A stretch of DNA of 64,000 nt from JBGSTR01 sp963707135 (GTDB lineage: Bacteria; Pseudomonadota; Gammaproteobacteria; Chromatiales; Chromatiaceae): the NCBI GenBank assembly GCA_963707135.1, contig CAVPOY010000005.1, positions 1 through 64,000 of the forward strand, in the 5' to 3' direction. The translations under genes and the position numbers were made by a program. Positions 43,433 to 52,383 of the stretch are shown one piece after another; position 1 is the stretch's first letter, and every line of letters starts with the position of its first letter. The notes under the pieces were generated by a model. The model saw only the letters and a list, made by a program, of their open reading frames with translations, did not search any database and was not told where the DNA came from.

Positions 43433-45688
43433 GTGACCGCGTACCCCACCACCGCCCGCCGGCAGTGTCTCCGGCTGTTCCTGCTCCTGATTACTGGCTT
43501 GTCGCTAGGGTTTCCGGCCCCGCCCGCGTCCGCGGCGGACCGACCCAGCATCGGTCTTGCACTGTCGGGTGGCGGGGCCCGCGGTGCCGCGCACATCGGC
43601 GTGCTGCGACTGATCGAGCGGCTCGGAGTCCCGGTCGACTATGTCGCCGGGACCTCGATGGGCGCCGTCGTCGGTGGGCTGTACGCGATGGGCATGTCGC
43701 CGGACCAGATCGAGGCGACCATCGAGGAGATCGACTGGGACGGCATCTTCCGCGACGAGCCTCCACGCGCCGACCGCCGGATGCGCCGTAAACTCGACGA
43801 TCGCACGTTCCTGGTAGAAAGCAAGCCCGGGGTCGTGGAGAGCGACCGCAAGGTGAACCTGGTCCCGGCACTGATCCAGGGCCAGAAGCTAGAGCTGGCC
43901 CTGCGCAAATACACGCTGCCGGCCACCGGGGTAGAGGACTTCGACGACCTGCGCATCCCGTTCCGGGCAGTCGCGACGGACATTGTCACCGGCGGGACCG
44001 TGGTCCTCGGCGAAGGGGACCTGACCGGGGCCATCCGCGCGAGCATGGCGGTGCCGGCGGTGTTCGCGCCGGTGGAGATCGGAGACCGACTACTGGTGGA
44101 TGGCGGACTCGCCATGAACCTGCCGGTCAGCGTCGTGCGGGACATGGGCGCCGACATAGTTATCGCGGTCGACGTCGGTGGGCCGAGACGCGAGCGCGAG
44201 GAAATAACCGATGTGCTGCAGATGCTGGACCAGATCGCGAGCCTGGCGACCTGGCGCAGCACCGAGGAACAGATTGCCACCCTGAAAGGCCGCGACGTGC
44301 TGATCGTACCGCCGCTCGGAAGGAAGGTACTGGCCGGCGACTTCAACAAGATGGTCGAGGCGATCTCTATCGGCGAGCAGGGGGCCTCGACCCGACGCTT
44401 CGAGCTCCGCCACCTCGCCCTTCCGCCCGAGCGGTACGCGGCCTACCGGGCGGCGAACCGCCCGCCGGACTACCGCGCGCCGACGATCGATTATGTCCGG
44501 GTCGAGAACCGCTCCCGACTGGCCCCGGAGGTCCTGGAGAGCCGACTGGACATCCGACCCGGAGAACTGCTGGACCCCGTCGCACTGGACTCGCAGCTGG
44601 CGACCATCTATGACCAGGACAACTTCGAGAACGTCCGTTACCGGATCGAGCAGCAGGACGGCCGAACCGGCGTCGTGGTCACCGCTAACGAGAAATCCTG
44701 GGGCACCAGCTCTCTGCAGGGGGGCATGGAGCTATCCTCGACCACCGGCGGCGACTCCATGTTCAACATCGGCGCCGCCTACACGATGGCGCCGCTGAAT
44801 CAGTGGAACGGGGAGTGGCGGACCCTGTTTCGCGTCGGCGAGGAGCCCGGCATCTTCACCGAGATCTACCAGCCCCTCGACCCCGGCGAGCGCTGGTACC
44901 TGCAAGGCGGCGTCGGCTATCTGTCCGATAACCTGCGCCTGTTCGCGTCCTCCTCGGACAAGAATCCCATCGCCGAATATCAGCTCTCACGCGCCGGCGG
45001 AGGGGTCGAGCTCGGACGCAACCTCGGGAACTGGGGGCGCCTGGGTCTGCGTTATTCCAGATTCGTCGGCGATGCGGACGTCCGCGTCGCCGACCCGTCA
45101 TTCCAGGGATTCGATTTCGATATCGGCCAGATCGGGCTCCAGTTCTATCTGGATACCCTCGACAGCCTCGACTTCCCGCGCAAGGGTTGGGCGGGCAGCC
45201 TGTTGGCGCTCGGCTCGCGCAAAGACCTGGGAGCCTCCAGCGACTACGATCAGGGCAGTCTCTCGCTGCTGCACGCGCTGAGCTGGGACCGCAACAGCCT
45301 GCTGGCGGGGCTCGAGCTGGGGGGCAGCTTCGGAGGCGAGGCCCCGCCGCAGGCCCTGTTCCGGCTGGGCGGCTTCCTGAACCTGTCCGGGTTCAACCAG
45401 CGCGAGCTGTCCGGATCCAACGTCGGAATTGCCCGCGGCATCTATCTGCGCGACCTGGGTACCGGGCTGGTCAAGACCTATGCCGGGGCATCGCTTGAGC
45501 TCGGCAACGTCTGGCCACAACGCGGCGACATCCGCTTCGACAACAGCCTGCTGGCGGGCAGCCTCTTCGTCGGAGCGGATACCTTACTGGGACCGCTATA
45601 CCTGGGCTACGGTTACGCGGAGGGCGGTCACGACGCCCTTTACCTGATTCTGGGTCGCCCCTGGCTGGAGCCTGTTCGCGGGTGGTGA
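43433..45688 (+). CDS. Patatin-like phospholipase autotransporter (type Vd, PlpD-like)
   Basis: 751 residues from GTG 43433. Signal peptide 1-35 (ending ASAA). Patatin domain about 38-330: oxyanion loop SGGGARGAAH, nucleophile GTSMG (S75), catalytic Asp in LLVDGGLAMN (D223). A POTRA-like domain (about 345-430: DYVRVENRSRLAPEVLESRLDI to FENVRYRIEQQDGRTGVVV) is followed by a 16-strand Omp85-type barrel ending LYLILGRPWLEPVRGW. Same architecture as Pseudomonas PlpD, which secretes its lipase part through its own barrel. Function may be lipid remodelling or lipase export. Confidence 0.9.
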   Translation: MTAYPTTARRQCLRLFLLLITGLSLGFPAPPASAADRPSIGLALSGGGARGAAHIGVLRLIERLGVPVDYVAGTSMGAVVGGLYAMGMSPDQIEATIEEIDWDGIFRDEPPRADRRMRRKLDDRTFLVESKPGVVESDRKVNLVPALIQGQKLELALRKYTLPATGVEDFDDLRIPFRAVATDIVTGGTVVLGEGDLTGAIRASMAVPAVFAPVEIGDRLLVDGGLAMNLPVSVVRDMGADIVIAVDVGGPRREREEITDVLQMLDQIASLATWRSTEEQIATLKGRDVLIVPPLGRKVLAGDFNKMVEAISIGEQGASTRRFELRHLALPPERYAAYRAANRPPDYRAPTIDYVRVENRSRLAPEVLESRLDIRPGELLDPVALDSQLATIYDQDNFENVRYRIEQQDGRTGVVVTANEKSWGTSSLQGGMELSSTTGGDSMFNIGAAYTMAPLNQWNGEWRTLFRVGEEPGIFTEIYQPLDPGERWYLQGGVGYLSDNLRLFASSSDKNPIAEYQLSRAGGGVELGRNLGNWGRLGLRYSRFVGDADVRVADPSFQGFDFDIGQIGLQFYLDTLDSLDFPRKGWAGSLLALGSRKDLGASSDYDQGSLSLLHALSWDRNSLLAGLELGGSFGGEAPPQALFRLGGFLNLSGFNQRELSGSNVGIARGIYLRDLGTGLVKTYAGASLELGNVWPQRGDIRFDNSLLAGSLFVGADTLLGPLYLGYGYAEGGHDALYLILGRPWLEPVRGW

Positions 45689-45745
45689 GGTTCGTCCGAG
45701 ACCATGTCAGAACCGCGGGCCGCCACCGTTCCGACCGGTGTCTGA

Positions 45746-47194
45746 TCACGTGCTCGGCGGGGCGCCGTTGCGCGGCTCCGTCAGCACCTTGAAGCGCATC
45801 CGAACCCGCAGCCCAGGGCCATTGTTGCCGAGCTCGATCGTCGCCTTGTGCAGCTGCACAACAGCCTGGACCAGACTAAGGCCGAGCCCGCTGCCGGGCG
45901 TGGAGCGGCTGTCGTCGGCCCGGAAGAAACGGCGGAATACCTGGTCCCGCAACGCATCCGGTATACCCGGTCCGTTGTCGGCCACCTCGACCTCGACCGC
46001 GCCTCCGGCTAGCGTTGCAGACAGGTTCACCCGGCCGTCCCGCGGGGTGTACTTCACGGCGTTGTCGACAAGATTGGTGATCGCCTGAAACAGCAGGTCG
46101 CGGTCGCCGATGACTCGCGCCTCGCCCTGGGCGGTAACGGTCAATGTCTGGTCATTGTCCGCGGCCAGCGGCTCGTAGAGCTCCGCGACGTCGCGGACCA
46201 GGGCCGCCAGGTCGACCGGCTCGAAGGCGGCGCGGCGCGCGCCGGACTCGATGCGGGCGATGCGCAGGCAGGCGTTGAAGGTCGCCAGCATCTCCTCGGC
46301 ATCGGCGATCGTGTCCTCGGCGGCCGCACGGGCCGGTTCCGAGTCATCGAGCGCGGAGCGCAGCAGCTCCAGGCGGGTGCGCATCCGCGTCAAAGGCGTG
46401 CGCAGGTCGTGGGCGATGCTGTCCGACACCTGGCGCACGCCGGCCATCAGGGCCTCGATCCGCTCGAGCATCCGGTTCAGGCTGACCGCCAGCTGGTCGA
46501 ACTCGTCGCCGCCGCCGGTCAGCGGGATGCGCCGCGACAGGTCGCCCTCCATGATCTCGCGGCTGGTCTGGTTGATGGCCTCGAGCCGGCGGGCGATGCC
46601 CGCGTTCATCAGCCAGCCGCCCAGCAGCGCCAGTGCGGCCGTGATGGCAAACCCCCAGATCAGCGCCTCCAGGATCAGTCCCTGGGTCGCCTCCAGATCG
46701 CGGACATCGCGCCCGACCAACAGCTGCAGTCCGCCGCGAAGCGAGAACACCTGGGCCCGGGCCGAGTGCTCCTCGGTCCGGTCCGGCCCCCGATCGCGCA
46801 GGCGAAAGACCACCCAACCGTCGGTGCCCGCCGGGGCGTCCGGCCAGCGGTCCAGGTTGCCGACCAGCGGGCTCAGGTTGTCGTCGACCAGCAGGTAGAC
46901 GCCGGCCCCATTGGGGTCGCGCGCGACCCGCTCCTTTATCAGGCTGCTGAGGCCGGCAAGTCCGCGCTGCCGGTACTGTTCGGCGAGCCCGCGAATCTCG
47001 GCGTCGATCGTGGCATGAGTCTGACGGTCCATGTACCCGGCCGTGGACCAATAGATAAACCCGAGTAGTATCGCCACCGAGACCCCGAGCAGCAGCATGT
47101 ACAGCAGCGCGAGGCGGAACGAGTAACTCTTGAGTAGGCGGGTATCGGGCGCGCGACGGCCGGACGCCTCGCCGCCCGGCGCGGCAGGACTCAT
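45746..47194 (-). CDS. Sensor histidine kinase (HAMP, HisKA, HATPase)
   Basis: 482 residues. ATG 47194 overlaps the regulator's stop (ATGA), which decides the start. Helix 1 (about 27-50), periplasmic sensor (about 50-170), helix 2 (about 175-198), HAMP, then H-box DSIAHDLRTPLTRMRTRL, N-box NLVDNAVKYTP, and G-boxes VADNGPGIP and GSGLGLSLVQAVVQLH. Stimulus unknown; pairs with the regulator just upstream. Confidence 0.92.
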   Translation of the reverse strand: MSPAAPGGEASGRRAPDTRLLKSYSFRLALLYMLLLGVSVAILLGFIYWSTAGYMDRQTHATIDAEIRGLAEQYRQRGLAGLSSLIKERVARDPNGAGVYLLVDDNLSPLVGNLDRWPDAPAGTDGWVVFRLRDRGPDRTEEHSARAQVFSLRGGLQLLVGRDVRDLEATQGLILEALIWGFAITAALALLGGWLMNAGIARRLEAINQTSREIMEGDLSRRIPLTGGGDEFDQLAVSLNRMLERIEALMAGVRQVSDSIAHDLRTPLTRMRTRLELLRSALDDSEPARAAAEDTIADAEEMLATFNACLRIARIESGARRAAFEPVDLAALVRDVAELYEPLAADNDQTLTVTAQGEARVIGDRDLLFQAITNLVDNAVKYTPRDGRVNLSATLAGGAVEVEVADNGPGIPDALRDQVFRRFFRADDSRSTPGSGLGLSLVQAVVQLHKATIELGNNGPGLRVRMRFKVLTEPRNGAPPST

Positions 47195-47865
47195 CCGGCG
47201 CTGATCATGTAGCCCGCGCCGCGCACCGTCTGCAGCAGCGGCGGATCGAAGTCCTTGTCGATCTTGCCGCGCAGCCGGCTGATGTGGACGTCGATGACAT
47301 TGGTCTGAGGGTCGAAGTGATAGTCCCACACCTGCTCGAGCAGCATGGTCCGGGTGACCACCTGGCCGGCGTGGCGCATCAGGTACTCGAGCAGACGGAA
47401 CTCGCGGGGCTGCAGCTGGATCGGCCGGCCGGCCCGGACGACCTCACGCTTGAGCAGGTCCATCTCCAGGTCCGCAACCCGTAACCGGGTCTCGGGGACG
47501 TCGCCGGCACGGCGCCGCAACAGGGCCTCGAGTCGCGCGTGCAGCTCGGAGAAGGCGAACGGCTTGACCAGATAGTCATCGCCGCCGACCCGCAGCCCCT
47601 CGACCCGGTCGTCGACCTCACCGAGAGCGCTCAGAAACAGGACCGGGGTCTGGTTCCCCGACGCGCGCAGCGTGCGAACCACAGCGAGACCGTCCAGCCC
47701 CGGAAGCATTCGATCGACGATCAGCGCGTCATAGTCGCCGCTGGCCGCCTGTACCAGACCGTCCCGGCCGTCGACCAGATGATCGGCGACGGCACCGACC
47801 TCGCCCAGAGCCTTGCGCAGGTAATCCGCCATCTGGCGGTCGTCTTCGATCAACAGGACGCGCAT
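47191..47865 (-). CDS. OmpR/PhoP-family response regulator
   Basis: 224 residues. Receiver: acidic pocket IEDDR, phospho-acceptor D51 in LIVDRMLPGLDG, lysine in YLVKPFAF. DNA-binding winged helix at the C-terminus: LQPREFRLLEYLMRHAGQV, TRTMLLEQVWDYHFDPQTNVIDVHISRLRGKID. Coupled to the kinase by a 4-base overlap. DegP-like protease is upstream on the same strand, a plausible target. Confidence 0.93.
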   Translation of the reverse strand: MRVLLIEDDRQMADYLRKALGEVGAVADHLVDGRDGLVQAASGDYDALIVDRMLPGLDGLAVVRTLRASGNQTPVLFLSALGEVDDRVEGLRVGGDDYLVKPFAFSELHARLEALLRRRAGDVPETRLRVADLEMDLLKREVVRAGRPIQLQPREFRLLEYLMRHAGQVVTRTMLLEQVWDYHFDPQTNVIDVHISRLRGKIDKDFDPPLLQTVRGAGYMISAG

Positions 47866-48003
47866 GGGGCGACACTATACCTCGGGCGAGCCGCCTTAAG
47901 CCCCCAAATGTCCGGATACCGTCGAAGGTAGCCGAAAGCGAATCGCGAGCCGATCGAACGCCGGCAGGGCGTTCAATCGGCATCGCATGACCTTTCCTGG
48001 AAC

Positions 48004-49530
48004 TCAGGCCGCGAAAGGCACGGCCACGAACAGCGGCTTGCCTTCCTTTTCGACCCGCAGGACCACGGACTCACGCTTGTCGTTGGCGGCCTTGCGCACC
48101 GCGGCGACGACCTGGTCCGGGGAGGTTACGGGCTGGCCACCGACCATCGATATCAGGGTGCCCGGCTCGATACCGGCGCGTTCGGCCGGACTGTTGGGCT
48201 CGACACGTGCGACATAGACGCCGGCCGATCCATCCGGGATGTCACGCTCGCGGCGGAGCTCCGGGGTCAGAGGCGCCAGATAGAGCCCCAGACGCGGTTG
48301 TCCGCTTGCGTCGGCGGCGTTCTCGTTAGCGGCATCGGCGACCGCGTCATCTCCCGGCATCGAGCCGATGGTGACCTCGATGGTTCGACGCTCGCCGTTA
48401 CGCAGAATAGCCAGCTCGACCTGGCTCCCGGCCTTGCGTGCGGCGATCAGCCGCGGCAGGTCCCTGTAGTCGTTCAGTTGCTCACCATCGGCGCTGAGGA
48501 TCAGGTCGCCGGGCCTAAGGTCCGTCCTGGCAGCGGGGCCGTCGGCAAGCACGTCGGCGATCAGCACGCCGGTCGCATCGTCGAGGCCCAAGCCGGCCGC
48601 GAGCTCATCGGTAACCGGCTGGATCTGAAGACCCAGCCAGCCGCGCTCGACGCGCCCGTTGTCGCGCAGATCGGCGACCACGTCACGCACAGTCTCGGCC
48701 GGAATCGCGAAGCCGATGCCGACGTTACCGCCGCTCGGCGAATAGATCGCGGCATTGACGCCGATCACCTGCCCGGTCGCATCGAACAGCGGCCCGCCCG
48801 AGTTTCCGCGGTTGATCGGCGCGTCGATCTGGATGTAATCGTCGTAGGGCCCGGATTGGATGTCACGCCCGCGAGCGGAGATGATGCCGGCGTTGACCGA
48901 TCCACCCAGCCCGAACGGGTTACCGACGGCCAGTACCCAGTCGCCCACGCGTGCCCGGGCCGAGTCACCTAGATCCACGTAAGGAAGCGGCCGCCCGGCG
49001 TCGATCTTCAGCAGCGCGAGATCGGTCTTGTCGTCCCGACCCACGACCCGCGCCTCGAAGCGGGAGCCGTCGTTCAGGACCACCGAGACCTCGCTGGCGC
49101 CGTCGATGACATGGTTGTTGGTAACGATGTGCCCCTCGGCGTCGATGAGGAAGCCGGAGCCCTGACCCCGCGCCTCGCGAGGCATCGCGTGCGCCCCCTG
49201 CTGCTCGAAGAATTTCTTCAGAAAGTCGTTCAAGGGTGCGCCGTCCGGAAGGTTCGGCATGCCTTGCATCGCCATGGCCGGGGACATCGCCCCTACGACG
49301 GCCACATTGACGACCGCCGGGGCCACGCGCTCCGCGACGTCGGCGAAGCTCGGCATCCCCGAGACGGCAGCCGACGGCGCGAGCGGCGCGTTAACCGGGG
49401 CGTTCGCCTGCGCCAGGATGACGCCGCCCCCCGCCAGTGCCAGCGCAACCGCACCGGCGACCGCGCGCTTGGAATAGCGCCTCAATACGCCGGCGCGCTC
49501 GGGATTACTGCTATGGCTGCTTTCGTTCAT
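48004..49530 (-). CDS. DegP/MucD-type periplasmic serine protease
   Basis: 508 residues. N-terminal signal/anchor helix about 22-42 after a basic stretch. Trypsin-like domain with H140 (TNNHVIDG), D170 (KTDLALLKID), S244 (NRGNSGGPLFD), then two PDZ domains (about 300-390 and 415-500). Degrades or refolds misfolded envelope proteins. A 14-bp palindrome lies upstream. GGAGAG precedes ATG 49530. It could be called degP, degQ or mucD; the short sensor loop fits MucD/DegQ. Confidence 0.9.
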   Translation of the reverse strand: MNESSHSSNPERAGVLRRYSKRAVAGAVALALAGGGVILAQANAPVNAPLAPSAAVSGMPSFADVAERVAPAVVNVAVVGAMSPAMAMQGMPNLPDGAPLNDFLKKFFEQQGAHAMPREARGQGSGFLIDAEGHIVTNNHVIDGASEVSVVLNDGSRFEARVVGRDDKTDLALLKIDAGRPLPYVDLGDSARARVGDWVLAVGNPFGLGGSVNAGIISARGRDIQSGPYDDYIQIDAPINRGNSGGPLFDATGQVIGVNAAIYSPSGGNVGIGFAIPAETVRDVVADLRDNGRVERGWLGLQIQPVTDELAAGLGLDDATGVLIADVLADGPAARTDLRPGDLILSADGEQLNDYRDLPRLIAARKAGSQVELAILRNGERRTIEVTIGSMPGDDAVADAANENAADASGQPRLGLYLAPLTPELRRERDIPDGSAGVYVARVEPNSPAERAGIEPGTLISMVGGQPVTSPDQVVAAVRKAANDKRESVVLRVEKEGKPLFVAVPFAA

Positions 49531-49636
49531 CTGTGCTCTCCAAAGTCACCCGTTCGAAGTGGACCGGGCTCCGACTCGTACTCGAGGCGCCCCGGGGAAT
49601 TCGTCAGACTTCAGTGTCGGTCCCGCCCGATTACTG

Positions 49637-49650
49637 GCCCGTTAACGGGC
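49637..49650. promoter_or_regulatory. 14-bp perfect palindrome upstream of the protease
   Basis: GCCCGTTAACGGGC, fully self-complementary, 107 bases upstream of the protease ATG and about 215 bases upstream of the divergent secreted-protein gene. Position fits an operator for either. The rest of the 334-base gap 49531-49864 shows no gene or consensus promoter. Confidence 0.4.
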
Positions 49651-49864
49651 ACTTAAATCTTGTTAACCAACGGACTCGGCCGCCCGATGTTGTCTTTGAC
49701 GGCGACGCCCCAAACACTCACGCCACCGACGGAGGTCAGAAGGCACCCGCTCGGTTGGAGACCGGGCCAGCGACGCGCGACGTCCGTTCGCCCCGACGGG
49801 ACTGCTGTCTTATTCCACGAGCCGCGCCCCGTTCCTTGAAATAAACCTTTGGAGAGACTGAACA

Positions 49865-50428
49865 ATGCAGAAGACGATCCCATCACTGACCCTCGCCAGC
49901 GCCATCGTCGCCGGGGCATTCGCGCCGATCACCCTTGCCGACACGATGGCCCCGGTCGCCGGCGGGGCGGCCACGACCGAGCTGACTGGTACCGTGGCGG
50001 TGGTCAATACCGAGTCCCGGTTGATGACCCTCGAGACCCCCAGCGGAAAATTCGAGGTGCTGCACGTGCCACCGGAGGTGAAGCGGATCGACGAGATCAA
50101 GATCGGAGACAAGGTCACCATCTCCGAGACCGAGGCCGTGCTGGTGGACATCGACAAGGGCGGCTCCGCCGGCTCCATGGGCTCCGAGTTCAAGCAGGAC
50201 GTGGAGCGTGCCCCGGGCAGCGAAAAGCCCGCGGGCACCATGGTCGATACCCTCAAGATCTACGGTAAGGTCGAGGCCGTCGACAAGGCCGCGTCGAAGG
50301 TCACGGTCCGTGGTCCGAAGGAGACTGTTACGCTTAGCGTAAAGAACGCCGCCCTTCTCGACGATCTGGCCCCCGGCGACGGTGTCGTCGCCACTTATAT
50401 CCGGGTGATCTCAGGCATGGTAGAGTAA
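49865..50428 (+). CDS. Secreted protein of unknown function
   Basis: 187 residues. Signal peptide 1-25 (ITLADT). The mature part has two related beta-rich halves: LTGTVAVVNTESRLMTLETP ... KIGDKVTISETEA and IYGKVEAVDKAASKVTVRGP ... APGDGVVATYI, suggesting duplicated small barrels. ACCTTTGGAGAG precedes ATG. Periplasmic. No family recognised with confidence. Confidence 0.6.
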   Translation: MQKTIPSLTLASAIVAGAFAPITLADTMAPVAGGAATTELTGTVAVVNTESRLMTLETPSGKFEVLHVPPEVKRIDEIKIGDKVTISETEAVLVDIDKGGSAGSMGSEFKQDVERAPGSEKPAGTMVDTLKIYGKVEAVDKAASKVTVRGPKETVTLSVKNAALLDDLAPGDGVVATYIRVISGMVE

Positions 50429-50580
50429 CTGGTCGTGTGCGCCGTCGCCCGCGGGCGCCGGCGCGGCTCGCCACCCGACCGCGGTCCGGGCGCCGTCCGA
50501 CCCCCTCGGGACGAGGTCGGCGGGTCACGGTTCTCCATCACTCGGTTACCCCGCGCTCAAAGAAATATACGGATGCCCCC

Positions 50581-50766
50581 ATGGCCACCATCGAAGAGAT
50601 CGAGATCGGAAGATACCGGGCAGAGCTCGACGACGACGTCCGCCACCTGGTCAGGCGATATTGCCGGATCATGGGCTGGGAGGTGCCGGATCTGGATGAA
50701 CAGGCGGCCCGGAGGTTGGTCCTCCAGGCGATGAAGGAGTCCCTCGCGGCGGTCGAGGCCGAGTAG
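50581..50766 (+). CDS. Small hypothetical protein
   Basis: 61 residues, MATIEEIEIGRYRAELDDDV..., helical, no signal. The gene sits between two exported-protein genes on the same strand. No family recognised; coding inferred from composition and position. Confidence 0.45.
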   Translation: MATIEEIEIGRYRAELDDDVRHLVRRYCRIMGWEVPDLDEQAARRLVLQAMKESLAAVEAE

Positions 50767-50774
50767 TCGACCCG

Positions 50775-51143
50775 GTGCGACCCAGGCTGACCTGTCTGCC
50801 GGGAACCGGGCAACACCGAGACGCGAGCCGAATCGATCTGCTGGCACTCGTGCTGGCGGCCCTTATCCCCACAATCCTGATCGCGGGTTGCCAGTCGCGG
50901 CGGGGCATACCACTTACCCCAAGCGACTGCGAGCTGAAACCGGGAATGGACACCGGTGACCTTGCCCTCTGCGGCTGTGTCTCCGCCGACACCCGGGCCG
51001 ACTACGCCGTTCCACTGGGGTCGGAGCAGGCGCGCAACAATTCGCGCACCGTCACCATCCTGAACTATATGTGCCCCTTGGGGGCCGCTGGCATTGCCCA
51101 GGTCGTTGTGGTCAATGGCACCGCGACACAAGTCAATTACTGA
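50775..51143 (+). CDS. Putative lipoprotein
   Basis: 122 residues from GTG 50775. A hydrophobic segment LLALVLAALIPTILIAGC ends in a lipobox-like IAGC (Cys about 38), followed by four further cysteines (DCELK, LCGC, MCPLG), likely paired in the periplasm. Ends GTATQVNY. Unknown function. Confidence 0.5.
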   Translation: MRPRLTCLPGTGQHRDASRIDLLALVLAALIPTILIAGCQSRRGIPLTPSDCELKPGMDTGDLALCGCVSADTRADYAVPLGSEQARNNSRTVTILNYMCPLGAAGIAQVVVVNGTATQVNY

Positions 51144-51171
51144 GTCCCTTGTTGAACCCTAGGAGGTCGCA

Positions 51172-51666
51172 ATGAGCAATCTGGTCGTTATCTCGTTCCC
51201 CGAGGAGCAACTGGCGTTCGAGCTGCGCGCCGCGCTGGCCAAGATGCAGAAGGAGTATCTGATCGACATGGAGGACGTGGTGGTCGTCACCCGCGACGCG
51301 GAGGGCAAGGTAAAACTGCATCAGGCCATGAACCTGACCGCGATGGGCGCCGTCGGGGGCGGATTCTGGGGTATGTTGATCGGCCTGATCTTCCTGAACC
51401 CGCTACTCGGCGCGGCCGTCGGGGCCGGGGCGGGCGCCCTTTCCGGCCGGTTCACCGACCTGGGAATCGATGACAAGTTCATAAAGTCGCTCGCCGAGAA
51501 CCTTCAGCCCAACTGTTCGGCCATATTCATCCTGGTGCGCAAAGCCACCGGCGACAAGGTCCTGGAGGGACTGGAGCAGTTCAAGGGCAAGGGCAAAGTG
51601 CTCCAAACGTCCCTCACCAAGGACGAGGAAAGCACGCTTCGCGCCTTCATCGAGGCCCAGGCTTGA
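51172..51666 (+). CDS. DUF1269 membrane protein
   Basis: 164 residues, typical MSNLVVISFPEEQLAFELRA start, DMEDVVVVTRDAEGKVKLHQ, then a glycine-rich hydrophobic hairpin (about 60-92, WGMLIGLIFLNPLLGAAVGAGAGAL) and ALRAFIEAQ-type tail. AGGAGGT six bases before ATG. The DUF1269 family has no known function but is widespread beside stress genes. Confidence 0.8.
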   Translation: MSNLVVISFPEEQLAFELRAALAKMQKEYLIDMEDVVVVTRDAEGKVKLHQAMNLTAMGAVGGGFWGMLIGLIFLNPLLGAAVGAGAGALSGRFTDLGIDDKFIKSLAENLQPNCSAIFILVRKATGDKVLEGLEQFKGKGKVLQTSLTKDEESTLRAFIEAQA

Positions 51667-51692
51667 CCAACCGATCGGGCGGCTAGCCGGGC

Positions 51693-52364
51693 GTGATCTC
51701 CGAACTCCAGGGTCCCGGGTCCGAGCTGCGACCGATCCTCGGCCACGCCCTGTCGGTCTTCATGGCCTTCTTCGCGATCATGAACCCGATCGCGAATACG
51801 CCGGTGTTTCTGGGGCTCACGGCCGACGATGCGCCGGCGGTTCGCCGGCGCGTCGCGCTGAAGGCATTGACCACGACCTTCGCGATCATTCTGACCTTCG
51901 TACTGCTCGGCAAGCTGATATTCGAGCTATTCGGCATCACGTTGCCCGCGTTCCGTATCACCGGGGGCGTGCTCGTTGCCCTGATTGGCTACCAGATGCT
52001 CCACGGTCAGCCGTCGGCGGTTCATCACCCCAGCGTTTCCGACCAGCAGGACAGCGCCCAGGCAGCGCTCGGCGTCGCGATCTCGCCGCTGGCGGTCCCG
52101 ATTCTCGCCGGACCGGGCACGATCGCCACCGCGATGAACTTCGCTTCCACCGGCGGGGTGATCGAAATGGCCGTGACCTTGGCTGCATTCGCACTGCTAT
52201 GCCTGATCACCTACCTCTTCTTTGTCTCCGGCGGGCGGCTCGTGGAGGCCCTCGGACGCAGCGGGCTGAACGTCGTCACCCGCCTGATGGGCCTGATACT
52301 CGCCGTCATCGGCGTACAGATGCTTATCGACGGGATCGCCGGCGCGATCAAGGCCGGTGCCTGA
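51693..52364 (+). CDS. MarC-family membrane protein
   Basis: 223 residues with six membrane helices, GTG start 51693. Signature MAFFAIMNPIANTPVFLGLT near the N-terminus and ISPLAVPILAGPGTIATAM in the middle are the two conserved MarC repeats. Despite the name, no drug-export role is proven; the family is thought to be NAAT transporters. Confidence 0.85.
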   Translation: MISELQGPGSELRPILGHALSVFMAFFAIMNPIANTPVFLGLTADDAPAVRRRVALKALTTTFAIILTFVLLGKLIFELFGITLPAFRITGGVLVALIGYQMLHGQPSAVHHPSVSDQQDSAQAALGVAISPLAVPILAGPGTIATAMNFASTGGVIEMAVTLAAFALLCLITYLFFVSGGRLVEALGRSGLNVVTRLMGLILAVIGVQMLIDGIAGAIKAGA

Positions 52365-52383
52365 GCACCGCTGAGGCCTCCCT

